From Armadillidium nasatum (lineage: Eukaryota; Arthropoda; Malacostraca; Isopoda; Armadillidiidae), in assembly GCA_009176605.1 (NCBI GenBank), contig SEYY01024110.1:1-20260 (forward strand): a stretch of DNA of 20,260 nucleotides, in the 5' to 3' direction. Made by a program: the position numbers and the translations under genes. Each line of letters starts with the position of its first letter. Within the stretch, counting starts at the first letter, position 1. The notes under the pieces were generated by a model that saw only the letters and a program-made list of their open reading frames with translations, ran no database searches and was not told the DNA's origin. Positions 1 to 9,607 of the stretch are shown in pieces.

Positions 1-284
1 TGTTAATGAAAGGTGATTTTAGGAATGTTTAGAGAACGGGAATAAATTAAAGAAAACTATTATTTTAGGGGTAATTGAAGCTTTTTACGTTGCAACCTAT
101 ACCTGTTCAACAAATTTAAAAATTAGAAGAAAACACATTTCTCCTTGTTAAAAGATTTTCTTGCTTTTCTTTTTTACTTAAGAAACCGAATTACTTTTCC
201 GTCGACTGGCGGAGTATAAATAGATAAGAATTAGCATACTCCGTCTTTCTAGGACATTCTTCCTTATAAGAAGGTTTTAGAATT

Positions 285-382
285 TTTAACCTGCGAATAT
301 TATGGAACTGTAGCTTACCTCCCTTATATCATTTTAAATCGTTTTTTTAGTTCCATTATTTTAATTTGATTTGCAGGTTAAA
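285..382. repeat. Nested long-range inverted repeat
   Basis: The outer arms are perfect over 10 bp: TTTAACCTGC at 285-294 against GCAGGTTAAA at 373-382. Inside them lies a second perfect 8-bp pair, ATGGAACT at 302-309 against AGTTCCAT at 349-356. The two stems are nested and collinear, as in a single branched fold of about 98 nt. No coding potential is visible across it. Function is unknown. Confidence 0.6.
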
Positions 383-763
383 TTATCTTTATTACTTTAT
401 TTGCATAGTTGTTTTAAACTTTTGCAAATCCCAGTTAGGTTTAAAACTCTGATTCCAATCAGAGGAGGCTTAAGCCAGAGTCTGGTTATGCTTTTTTTTA
501 TAAATAACCAGACGGAAATATTTATTAACTTTGCACGAATTGTTTAATTCTTAGTAAGTTTTTTTTTCGGTACGCCTCACTTATTTCCGGTAAGTTAAAA
601 AGAAAAGAAAGTACCGAGTGTTTTTTCTGTCAACTTAATTCTGAAGTTGTTATCTTTTTAGGATTTTCCAGCTTTGAGAGAAGAGGAATTCGTACAGATA
701 CAATTTCTCCGGTGAGTCCTAAAACGAAAATCCTATTAAGACTTCAACTTAGTCTTTCCTTAT

Positions 764-849
764 TTTAGTTGTCTTCCTACGCGAAGTTGTAGAATTTTGA
801 GTTTTGTCTTGAATTCTGCAATTTCCTACGTTAAAAACAGACAACTAAA
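764..849. repeat. 86-nt compound hairpin, miRNA-precursor-like in size
   Basis: The outer stem is 11 perfect bp (764-774 with 839-849). The inner stem is 14 consecutive bp (783-796 with 812-825), of which two are G-U or U-G wobbles (786-822 and 790-818). Three more pairs are possible in the internal loop (779-781 with 829-831). The terminal loop is 797-811. Paired lengths of this size resemble a microRNA precursor, but nothing shows that it is transcribed, and the strand is undecided. Confidence 0.5.
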
Positions 850-1953
850 TTATCTTCTAGATTCATCTTTTTTTATTTTTTATTTCAGATGTGAGGTAAT
901 CATCATTAGTTTAGGGAATTTCGGTTATTTCAAGTCCTATCCTATCTCTCTTACTATCTTTCGGTGAGACTTAAAACACCTTTCTTCGGTGTTTAAAAAA
1001 TTTCAATCACAGCCTTGCTTACAACCTATGATACACAATAAGATTTTTTTATTGTTTGTTTATTAGAATCATTTACACTTTTAAATTGTTAGGTTACATT
1101 TGAGTTATTATTTCAGTAATATTTATAATGTGTTCTTGGTAGATAAAATAAATCTACTTATTAGAAGATCCACTCTAGAATTAATGGAGTGACTTGTAAA
1201 TAAAATAATTATTGTAAATATTAAGAGTTGCTGTTTTTAAATAAGACAGACAGATACTTAATTTTAACTTAGTTCTAAGTTAAAAATTAGTTTATTTACA
1301 CTCTTAGTATTCAGATGTAAATAAAACTATTTACTGTATAAACTTAAAGTTTATAAAATAATGGACTCTTTAACTTATAAGTTAGATATTATTAATTAAG
1401 TAAGATAGCTTTACTATATTATTTAGTTATATATTGACGCTTTAACTATATTATATTATATTTATTTATTTACAAATTATTTATTATATTATATTTATTT
1501 TCTGGTTTATTTAAATACATTACTGTATCCATAATCAAATATTAACGTAACGTCAACAACATTAGGATTATATTTTATATTATATTCATTACAGACTCCT
1601 TTTACTATCCTTATAATAAAAATAAACATGAAAATTATTCTCCCTTTTATCCTCTCACTTTCTTCAGTTCTGAAGGATTGTCTCTTCAGTTAATTTCGGA
1701 TCAAGCCATTCTTAAATATCTTAGAGAATAGTTTCACAATTCTTTTGAGATGGTTTGGTTCAAAAGGAGAGGGTAGGAAGGTTAAAGTTTTATTTTAAAT
1801 AGATTATTTATTTTATATAAGATAATAGAGACCCAATCTTTGGCTATTCCTTTAATTTCTGAGAAAGGGGTCGTTTCATTTGAAGAAATAAAGGAGTAGG
1901 TGAAATGTGCTCCGAATGAAGCTTAGAGTTGGCAACTAGAGTTGTTAATTCTC

Positions 1954-2017
1954 CTCATTTGCATTTCTCAATTTAATCCGAAATACAGTCCACTACCATC
2001 TTTTAAATGCAAATGAG
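1954..2017. repeat. 13-bp perfect inverted repeat containing octamer motifs
   Basis: CTCATTTGCATTT at 1954-1966 is the exact reverse complement of AAATGCAAATGAG at 2005-2017, with a 38-nt spacer. Each arm holds the sequence ATTTGCAT/ATGCAAAT, which is the known binding octamer of POU-domain factors. Regulatory use is inference only: no gene start is recognised nearby, and the downstream sequence is a truncated LINE. Confidence 0.5.
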
Positions 2018-2160
2018 TGTATCCTTTAAATTAAAATTATATTAATCATTTCTTCATTTGGAAGTGAGCTAAGTCAGGAGGTTGTCAGGGAGGGAAAATA
2101 TTTTTTTGCTTTTTTCCTTTCTGATAATCTCATGATTATTGGTTTACTACAGTATAATAT

Positions 2161-3673
2161 CTGACACACTCTGAGCTTAACACTAAGAAGGCGTACGGTC
2201 CTGATGGTATTCCTCTTGTGGTTCTCAAAACTTGTGCTTCCGAGCTTGCACCCTGCCTTGGTAAACTATTTCGTCTATGTCTTTCTACTTCAACCTTCCC
2301 TTCTTGCTGGAAACGTGCGCTCATTCAGCCTGTGCCGAAGAAAGGGGACCCCTCTCAAAACTCTAACTATCGTCCCATTTCTTTAACCTCCGTTATTTCT
2401 AAAGTTTTCGAATCTATCCTTAACAGGAAGATTTGGAAACATCTCAATTCTTCTAATCTTATCTCAGATCGCCAGTATGGCTTTCGAAAGAAACGCTCTA
2501 CTGGTGATCTTCTTTCCCTTCTCTCTGACTCTTGGTCCTCCGCTCTTCGGCATTTCGGTGAATCTTTTGCTGTGGCACTGGACATATCGAAAGCTTTCGA
2601 TAGAGTCTGGCACAAAGCTTTGACTTCCAAACTTCCCTCTTTCGGAATCTATCCTTCTCTCTGTGACCTTCTCTCTGATTTCCTTTCCGGTCGTTCTATA
2701 GCAGCTGTTGTTGACGGTCACCGTTCATCCTATAAATCTATTAATAGTGGTGTTCCTCAAGGATCTGTCCTATCCCCAACACTTTTTCTGCTTTTCATTA
2801 ATGACCTTCTCTCTATTACTTCATCTCCTTTCCACTCCTATGCTGATGACTCCACCCTTCATTACTCTTTTCATTTTGAAAGACGCCCCTCCCAGCAACA
2901 GTTAATAGAGGCAAGGAGGGTGGCCTTGGAGCAACTAACCTCTGATCTATCTCTCATTTCCAATTGGGGCAAAGAAAACATGGTCGTTTTCAATGCCTCA
3001 AAAACTCAATTCCTTAATCTCTCTACTCGACATAATCTTCCACACAACTACGATATCTTCTTCGAAAACACGCAACTCAAACCTTCATCTCTCCCTAATA
3101 TTCTCCGTGTTTCTTTTTCTCGTGATCTTTCTTGGAAAGATCACATTACCTCTCTTTCTAAACAAGCTTCTAAGAGGTTGGTTGTTCTGAGGCGCTTTCA
3201 ATATTTCTTCACACCACCCCAGTTGCTTGCTCTGTATAGGGGTGTTGTTAGACCTTGTATGGAGTATGCGTCACACATCTGGGGTGGTTCCACACACACA
3301 GCTCTCCTGAAAAAGGCGGAGTCTAGAGCTTTTCGCCTTATCAATTCTCCTGCTCTCACTAATTCACTCCAATCTTTTTCTGCCCGTCGAAATGTTGCGT
3401 CACTCTCTCTATACTATCGCTATTACAATGGACACTGCTCTTCTGAACTCTCTCGTCGCATACCTCCTCCATTAAGAAGGGTTCGTGCGACTCGTCTTTC
3501 TACACAGTCTCATCCTTTCTCTGTCCAACTCTGACCCCAGACTTAACCGCTATGCTCAATCTTACATGTACTCTACAGGTAAAGTCTGGAACACACTTCC
3601 TTCATCTATTTTCCCAACTTCCTATGACTTAGGCACCTTTAAACGCCGTGTATCAGGTCATGTCGGCCTTTAA
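2161..3673 (+). pseudogene. Reverse transcriptase of truncated LINE, one frameshift
   Basis: This is a fragment of a LINE reverse transcriptase. In one frame (about 2161 to the stop at 3532-3534) the RT landmarks are in order: GPDGIP near the start, KKGDPSQNSNYRPISL, QYGFRKKRST, motif A LDISKAFDRVWH with its Asp codon at 2581, motif B SGVPQGSVLSP, and the catalytic YADD at 2839-2850. Next come the thumb-like HITSL region and a conserved tail (LALYRGVVRPCMEYASHIWG). Near 3530 the frame breaks: the C-terminal segment (SDPRLNRY to FKRRVSGHVGL) continues in the +1 frame and ends at 3671-3673. There is no authentic start codon, because the 5' part is lost. The catalytic residues look intact, but truncation and the frameshift make it non-functional as a retrotransposon. 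Confidence 0.85.
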
Positions 3674-3702
3674 TTTGACCATGTTTCCGACTTTCCTCCC
3701 AA

Positions 3703-3746
3703 CTCTGGTGGAACATTGGTAGGCCTTTGGCCTTTGCCCACCAGAG
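3703..3746 (+). repeat. Stem-loop in LINE 3' UTR
   Basis: A 9-bp perfect stem (CTCTGGTGG at 3703-3711 with CCACCAGAG at 3738-3746) encloses a second stem (AGGCC 3721-3725 with GGCCT 3729-3733, loop TTT). It sits directly before the A-rich tail. LINEs of the stringent type, such as UnaL2, are known to need a 3' stem-loop for recognition by their own RT. That role here is inferred from position and shape. Confidence 0.65.
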
Positions 3747-3754
3747 GGGAAATA

Positions 3755-3762
<8 letters not shown>

Positions 3763-3838
<76 letters not shown>
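3763..3838. repeat. (AT)n microsatellite
   Basis: A pure AT dinucleotide tract that follows the A-rich LINE tail and runs into the A/T-rich tail of the opposite-strand SINE. Confidence 0.98.
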
Positions 3839-5210
<1,372 letters not shown>

Positions 5211-5216
5211 AGGATT

Positions 5217-5615
5217 GGAAAGTAATTTGACTTTCTAATAGAGAAAATATTGTTTCTCTAACCTCTCAAGGTTAAGCCTACAAATGGTTAATTTGAACCA
5301 TAGGCAGTTAATTTGAACTGGCCGTGAAGGAATAATAAAGTAATTTGACTATATTAGCCTAAGGTATAGAAAGAGTTTGGGCTCTTTAACGAGAACTTTG
5401 TCTCGTCTGAATACCTTTTAAAGGAATGTAATTTTGAACATTCCAGAATTTCTGATGAGAAATATTGTTCTCTCAAATGATTTACCCGAGAGGAGAAGGT
5501 ACACATGAGAAGTTTGTCTCGTTTCATACCTTAAGAATAAATGTAAGAGTGAACATTCAGATTTCGTTTTAGAGAGAAGGAAGGCCGTATGTGTCTTAGT
5601 TTTAATTTGTTAAAA
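5217..5615. repeat. Chain of hairpins with variable arms and near-constant 6-nt loops
   Basis: Hairpins in order (arms; loop): 5218-5223/5230-5235 GAAAGT; AATTTG. 5239-5246/5253-5260 TAGAGAAA; ATATTG. 5259-5264/5269-5274 TAACCT; CTCA. 5284-5289/5296-5301 ATGGTT; AATTTG. 5305-5309/5316-5320 CAGTT (plus GGC/GCC outside a 1-nt bulge); AATTTG. 5333-5341/5348-5356, 8 of 9 paired; AATTTG. 5370-5375/5382-5387 AAAGAG; TTTGGG. 5389-5394/5401-5406 ACGAGA; ACTTTG. 5414-5418/5420-5424 CCTTT; T. 5423-5429/5438-5444 GGAATGT; AATTTTGA. 5444-5448/5450-5454 CAGAA; T. 5457-5461/5468-5472 GAGAA; ATATTG. 5505-5510/5517-5522 ATGAGA with one wobble; AGTTTG. 5540-5544/5553-5557 AATGT; AAGAGTGA. 5600-5605/5610-5615 TTTTAA; TTTG. 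Neighbouring hairpins often share arm bases. No coding frame or known element is visible. Confidence 0.75.
5389..5560. repeat. Diverged direct repeat of a two-hairpin block
   Basis: The block at about 5389-5450 (hairpin with loop ACTTTG, then ATACCTT, then a hairpin with an 8-nt loop) recurs at about 5505-5560 (loop AGTTTG, ATACCTT, 8-nt loop). The two copies differ at many positions, yet in both copies each of the two hairpins still pairs. This suggests that the chain grew at least partly by duplication of multi-hairpin blocks. Confidence 0.55.
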
Positions 5616-5924
5616 TCCCGTCACTTTGTTATAATCATGTTAAATATTTTAGACTTATTTCCCTATATTTATTTTAATGTTAAATATGTAAATAAACTTT
5701 AAAATTCTTATGTTAAATTTAAATGACAAAAAATTATCAGGATGATTTCTATTGTAAATATAACTTTCTTTATAAATTAAACATTTCAAAATTAACAAAC
5801 TCTTTTATTTAAATCACAATAGTTCTAGAATTTGTTTTAGCCTCATTATTTTTATTTTTGTATTTTCCGCTGAGCTCTCAAGACGTCACATTAATTAACA
5901 ATAGGGCTCAGAAGTGAAAATTTA
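5616..5924. other. AT-rich non-coding DNA
   Basis: Nothing recognisable as a gene or element. It contains short near-direct repeats around ATGTTAAATAT (5638 and 5679) and ends at the 5' truncation point of the RTE-like LINE. Confidence 0.55.
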
Positions 5925-5954
5925 CAATATATATGTATATATAATGATAAAGAA

Positions 5955-7448
5955 ATGAAAGAAACGGAAGAAATAAACGAAGAAATGGAATATGCCTTGA
6001 GAAAGATGAAAAATGGGAAAGCACCAGGGGAAGATATGATACCGGCTGAGATCTTGAAGAATGTGGGAGAGGAGGGCAGTATATGGATGAAAGAATTAAT
6101 GAATAAGTGCTGGCGAGAAGAAAGGACACCTAAAGAATGGAACAAAGCAATAATATGCCCAATTTTTAAAAAGGGTGATAAGGCAGACTGTAAGAATTAT
6201 AGAGGGATTGCTTTGACGCCACACATCGCAAAGGTATATGAACGAATATTAGAAAAAAGATTGAGAGAGAGGGTAGAAGATAAAATGGACGAGTGGCAAC
6301 ATGGTTTTAGGCCAAATAGATCAACTATTGATCTGATATTTGCTTTAAAGATGGTATGCGAAAAAGGTTGGGAATTTAACAGAAAGATGTATCTGGCATT
6401 TGTAGACCTGGAAAAGGCCTTCGATCGTGTGCCGAGGGGAGTCCTGTGGAATATACTTGGAACAAGAGAGTATGGGATACCGGAAAAACTGAGAAGAGCA
6501 ATAAAGAGTACTTATACAAATAGTTTATGCAAAGTGAAGACCCAGATGGATGATGGAGATTGGTTTGAGGTTGGCACCGGGGTAAAGCAGGGCAGCGTTC
6601 TCTCTCCGATTTTGTTTATCCTGTTCATGGATTATTGCGGGAAAATGGTCAGGAGAAGAATGGAAGGAACTGTCTTTGGATACGCAGATGACCTTGCGTT
6701 GGTGGCAGAATCAAAGGAGGCTCTGCAGAGATTTATTGTGGTGTGGGATGAGGAGTTGAGGGAGAGAGGAATGAAAATAAATGGGGAGAAAACGGAGGTG
6801 ATGCTGATAAGTAAGGAGGAGGAAGAAATGAATATTAGAGTGATGGATCAGGAGCTGAAGCAGGTTGATCAGTTTAAATACCTCGGAGTTTGTTTTGGAA
6901 CGGGAAATGTTATTAACATAGAATTGAATAATAGAATAGAAAAGTTTAATAATGCATTAAGATCGTTATATCCATTACTAAGAGATAGAAATGTACCTCG
7001 AAAGGTGAAAATAATAATATATGTGTGTATACTACGACCTATACTAACTTACGGTCACGAAGCGTGGGCTCTAACCACGAAAACTAGAAGCAAGATACAA
7101 GCATGCGAAATGAGAGTGTTGAGATCCATAAAGAGAGTTACAAGAAGGGATAGAATGAGAAATGATGATATAAGAGAGGAGCTGGGGGTGGAGAGTATAC
7201 TGACTTTTATTGAGAGGGGACAACTCCGATGGTACGGACATGTGATGAGGATGAATGAGGATAGATACCCGAAGAAATAATACAGATGGAGGCCGAATGG
7301 AAGACATAGTGTGGGGCAACCAAGAGTCAAATGGAGTGATAACGTTAGGACGGCAGTCGAGAGAAGAGGACGCGAGGTGGAGGAGATAGAGGAGTCTGGA
7401 ATCTATGAGGACCGTGCGTGGTGGAGGGGTTTCGTCCAGAACAACTGA
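5955..7448 (+). pseudogene. RTE-like reverse transcriptase with a premature stop near the end
   Basis: One long frame covers the RT core. It runs through GKAPGEDMIPAEIL, FKKGDKADCKNYRGIALTP, QHGFRPNRSTIDLI, motif A FVDLEKAFD (catalytic Asp codon at 6405), motif B GVKQGSVLSP and motif C YADD (6681-6692). The thumb region (FKYLGVCFG, LRPILTYGHEAW) and the RTE-type tail (RGQLRWYGHVMRM) follow. A TAA at 7278-7280 interrupts it, but the same frame stays open and on-family after the stop (GQPRVKWSDNV, AWWRGFVQNN) to the natural stop at 7446-7448. The lesion is therefore a single in-frame nonsense change about 56 codons before the end. ATG 5955 is only the first Met after truncation. The frame is open upstream to 5895, so this is not the original start. 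Coding strength and the single lesion suggest a fairly young copy. Confidence 0.88.
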
Positions 7449-7449
7449 C

Positions 7450-7464
7450 AAACGTACAACGTTT
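7450..7464 (+). repeat. 3' hairpin of the RTE-like LINE
   Basis: AAACGT (7450-7455) pairs perfectly with ACGTTT (7459-7464) across a 3-nt loop, starting two bases after the stop codon. It is followed within 11 bp by the tandem GGTGAGAAA pair at 7475-7492. Confidence 0.6.
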
Positions 7465-7491
7465 ACAGGAGTCTGGTGAGAAAGGTGAGAA

Positions 7492-7606
<115 letters not shown>

Positions 7607-7607
7607 G

Positions 7608-7796
7608 TAAGTCCTCAAGAATTGTGTTCAGGTGCTTACTACTGTGGTTCAGAAAACTTGTGCATTACGACTCGTTTCGCTGCCAGAAGCGCCTCTGTTG
7701 CTTTTGATAATTGTTCTTCTTTTAGCAACGAAAATGTAACGTTTGAAATTGGATATTATCAAGGAACAGGAAATATTTTCAGTAGCCTTGCAAATT
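7608..7796 (+). CDS. Candidate host exon, cysteine-rich, symmetric phase 1-1
   Basis: Between two (AT)n tracts lies a 189-bp island of mixed base composition with one open frame. It is bounded by a TATGCAG acceptor (AG 7606-7607) and a GTAAGA donor (GT 7797-7798). The island encodes about 63 residues with several Cys (the stretches LCSGAYYCGSENLC and DNCSSF) and one potential N-glycosylation site (Asn-Val-Thr). Both boundaries fall after the first base of a codon, so the exon is symmetric phase 1-1, which is typical of shuffled extracellular domains. I do not recognise the domain. The splice junctions are inferred, the AT-rich acceptor lacks a clear pyrimidine tract, and no transcript evidence is available. 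It could instead be part of an unknown repeat. Confidence 0.45.
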
Positions 7797-7806
7797 GTAA
7801 GAGTGT

Positions 7807-7814
7807 AAATATAT

Positions 7815-7908
<94 letters not shown>

Positions 7909-7910
7909 AT
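7807..7910. repeat. (AT)n microsatellite
   Basis: AT dinucleotide tract with phase slips near 7824 and 7868 and a GTATGTAT end. It begins 10 bp after the candidate donor site. Confidence 0.97.
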
Positions 7911-7952
7911 TTTGATGATCAAAGTCTAGAGACCTATTAATTCCATCCTGAG

Positions 7953-8037
7953 TTGGAAAATATCGGAAATCCGGTTAAGTTAAAGTCCGACAAGTCTCGG
8001 TTCATGGCGTTTGATAATGTTGAAGTCAATGGGAGCT
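7953..8037 (+). CDS. Possible host exon with a MAM-end-like segment (weak)
   Basis: An open stretch encodes 28 residues ending FMAFDNVEVNGS plus one base before a GTAAAA donor (GT 8038-8039). Its donor phase is 1, matching the phase of the candidate exons at 7608 and 10751. The closing segment resembles the end of MAM domains, where an acidic Asp-Asn/Asp pair precedes a Gly-x-Cys; this comparison is from memory. The upstream AG (7951-7952) gives phase 0 and is a weak acceptor, and the frame has a stop at 7938-7940. It is short enough to be chance. Confidence 0.22.
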
Positions 8038-8510
8038 GTAAAAACATATAAAGTGAGTGTGTTATCTACGCTATCTGTAGTTACATATAATATTAAGAAT
8101 TACCCGATATGTCAGGCGTTAGAGAGTTGGAGAGAGAAAAGATGAGACTGTGCAGAAAGACTTGTCGCACAAGCCCTTCTAAATGTAGAAGGTTTGTGGA
8201 AGGAGAGATTTTAATAGGTGTGTTTATTGTAATATCAGCAGTACAGAGTGAAGCACAATTGAAAGAGCAGAAAAAGATTTTAGATAAGTGAGAGCTGGAG
8301 AGTTGATAAGACGAAAAACCTTATACTCCACCTTTTACAGGAGACCTCTATAAGTTTAACCTGCCCAGACGTGTCATGGTCTGATAGTGTGTTTAAAAAT
8401 GTTAAAAAAATTTCCATGTTTACTTTATTCTCGATTCTATAATCAAACTCAAATTGACTGAAATGTAGTTTACTCCCGATCTCATGTTTAGTTATGAAAG
8501 GCATACAACA
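8038..8510. other. Non-coding, nothing recognised
   Basis: A 61-codon frame at 8109-8291 is rich in Arg, Glu and Lys but matches nothing I know and has no splice or promoter support. The rest shows no structure that I can name. Confidence 0.4.
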
Positions 8511-8566
8511 TATTCACACACAATCTCACACCAGCACACACATACAAACATACATACATACACACA
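8511..8566. repeat. CACA/CATA simple repeat
   Basis: A degenerate tract of CACA, TACA and CATA units. The His/Thr/Gln-rich open frame across it is a by-product of the repeat. Confidence 0.8.
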
Positions 8567-8699
8567 ATTGCTCAAATGTTATGGAAGAAGAGATATTGGA
8601 AATAGAGGAAAGCAGAAACGATGAAGGATTTCTTCCAGAATTTGAACTTAAAAATGAAAATTCTCATAACAAATTTGTTTAAACATTTAGCGATAACAG

Positions 8700-9518
8700 C
8701 TCACAGATTTTGAGTAAGCTATATGGCCACTGCTGCTGTAGTCAGTGCAGCGTTAAAGGATTTGAAGATATTGAATGAAAGTAATATGTTGGATAGGAAA
8801 AAGTTGAAAGGGAGAAGAAATGTGTTGGCAACAAGAATGCCATCACAATGAAATTAGAAAACAAGCAAATTGAATGCTTTGGATTTGAAGACATGAAAGA
8901 TCAAACTAAAAGATAAGATGGAACTGAATTGGAAGAACATTGTTATTATAAAAGAACCAGATGATATTTAAATGACTCATGCTACATCATATTCTGCCAA
9001 GGTCCGATGTATTACTGATGAAATAATAACTTTCCTAATTGATTCCAATAGCGAGATTTCCCTTAAAACTAGTCCTTGCGCTTGGATTTTAGTTAACACA
9101 GGAAGAGTTGGTTGAGTTTTGAGACTGATTGAAGTATATTTGGAAAGACCAATACTGTGGTTTATTTTCCTCTTACATTGAAATGAATTTCCATTCAGAC
9201 ACATATTCGAAGCAATTGATGGAGAAACATCAGGATCAAAAATTTTTAAGAATACAAAATAAAATTGAAGATGTAAATAAGCTGGAGATAGTTGATTTTG
9301 AACTTGTAAACACCAATTTTGAAAAAATCCCAGAAGATATCGTTAAAAAAATTAACACTAACCAAAAACTTTTTCTGAAATGTGTTTTAAAATAAAATCA
9401 GGGAATATATCATTAGCCAAGAAATCTCCATGCACCCTTGATCATGCCAGATGGCAAACAGAAGCAAATAGGATCTTACGCTTATGCTTCCACAAAACAT
9501 CCTAACAAAGCTCTTTAA
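8700..9518 (+). pseudogene. Decayed, internally deleted gypsy-like pol remnant
   Basis: Three short fragments in collinear order suggest an ancient LTR-retrotransposon pol. (1) 8972-9115 encodes a frame containing FLIDSNSEISL (Asp codon 9041), which resembles a retropepsin active-site loop (Asp-Ser/Thr-Gly-Ser) with Asn in place of Gly. (2) 9234-9395 encodes an acidic/Lys-rich stretch with IPEDIVKKINTNQKLF, similar in style to the protease-RT linker that ends near the start of RT. (3) 9444-9518 encodes PDGKQKQIGSYAYAST, resembling the RNase H strand where gypsy proteins read D-G-K-x-x-P-I-A-Y-A-S. The RT itself is missing between parts 2 and 3. Each fragment is short, and the match is from memory, so the call depends on their order. 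All frames are broken. Confidence 0.4.
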
Positions 9519-9607
9519 AATCTAATAAATAAAATAATGAAAGTTTACGCACCAGGGTGGTTTTGGATAAAGTCACATTCAAAGGTAACTAAGGGTGCAC
9601 GTAATTT

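Larger units (their letters stand above)
210..1766. repeat. Series of short perfect hairpins with mostly 6-7 nt loops
   Basis: Inverted repeats seen directly, as left arm/right arm: 210-217/236-243 (CGGAGTAT), 400-405/423-428 enclosing 407-410/417-420, 447-454/457-464 (CTCTGATT), palindrome 467-476 (GGCTTAAGCC), 480-489/504-513 (GTCTGGTTAT), 527-531/556-560 enclosing 537-541/546-550, 567-573/611-617 (TCGGTAC) enclosing 579-583/591-595, 631-636/644-649 (CAACTT), 659-667/727-735 (TAGGATTTT), 738-742/752-756, 974-980/988-994 (AAACACC), 1035-1041/1049-1055, 1139-1144/1152-1157, 1171-1177/1185-1191 with one wobble, 1262-1272/1275-1285 (TTTTAACTTAG), 1317-1322/1329-1334, 1337-1345/1347-1355, palindrome 1371-1384, 1399-1403/1411-1415, 1662-1667/1670-1675 (CTTCAG), 1742-1748/1760-1766. 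Many loops are 6 or 7 nt. Some of the shorter AT-only arms could be chance. The arms that contain GC are harder to dismiss. Confidence 0.65.
1..2160. other. AT-rich non-coding DNA, rich in inverted repeats
   Basis: I see no credible open frame, RNA gene or mobile-element protein here. The sequence is AT-rich and frequently interrupted by stops in all frames. Its one consistent property is a high density of short perfect inverted repeats, listed in the separate entries. A splice-like pair (AG at 660-661, GT at 712-713) bounds a 50-nt segment, but there is no coding support. The region ends where LINE-coding similarity begins, near 2161-2176. Confidence 0.7.
2161..3762 (+). mobile_element. 5'-truncated jockey/CR1-like non-LTR retrotransposon (LINE)
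   Basis: The element consists of the RT half of a LINE ORF2, a short 3' UTR with a stem-loop (3703-3746) and an A-rich tail (about 3751-3762) that runs into (AT)n. Recognisable coding begins at about 2176 (Asn-Thr-Lys-Lys-Ala-Tyr-Gly-Pro-Asp-Gly), just after a stop at 2155-2157. The endonuclease domain and ORF1 are therefore missing, as expected from 5' truncation during target-primed reverse transcription. I cannot see a target-site duplication. Assignment to the jockey/CR1 group rests on RT motif wording and the conserved C-terminal segment. The exact clade is not certain. Confidence 0.85.

Noticed and set aside
662-711. 50-nt exon between an AG and a GTGAGT donor
   Set aside because: No open frame connects to anything, no partner exon is visible, and the segment is the loop of a 9-bp inverted repeat (659-667/727-735).
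2204-3190. Overlapping antisense and shifted frames within the first LINE
   Set aside because: They overlap the recognised RT frame and show no family likeness.
5217-5615. CRISPR-like array
   Set aside because: There is no constant direct repeat with variable spacers. The constant part is a 6-nt loop and the variable parts are paired arms. The context is eukaryotic.
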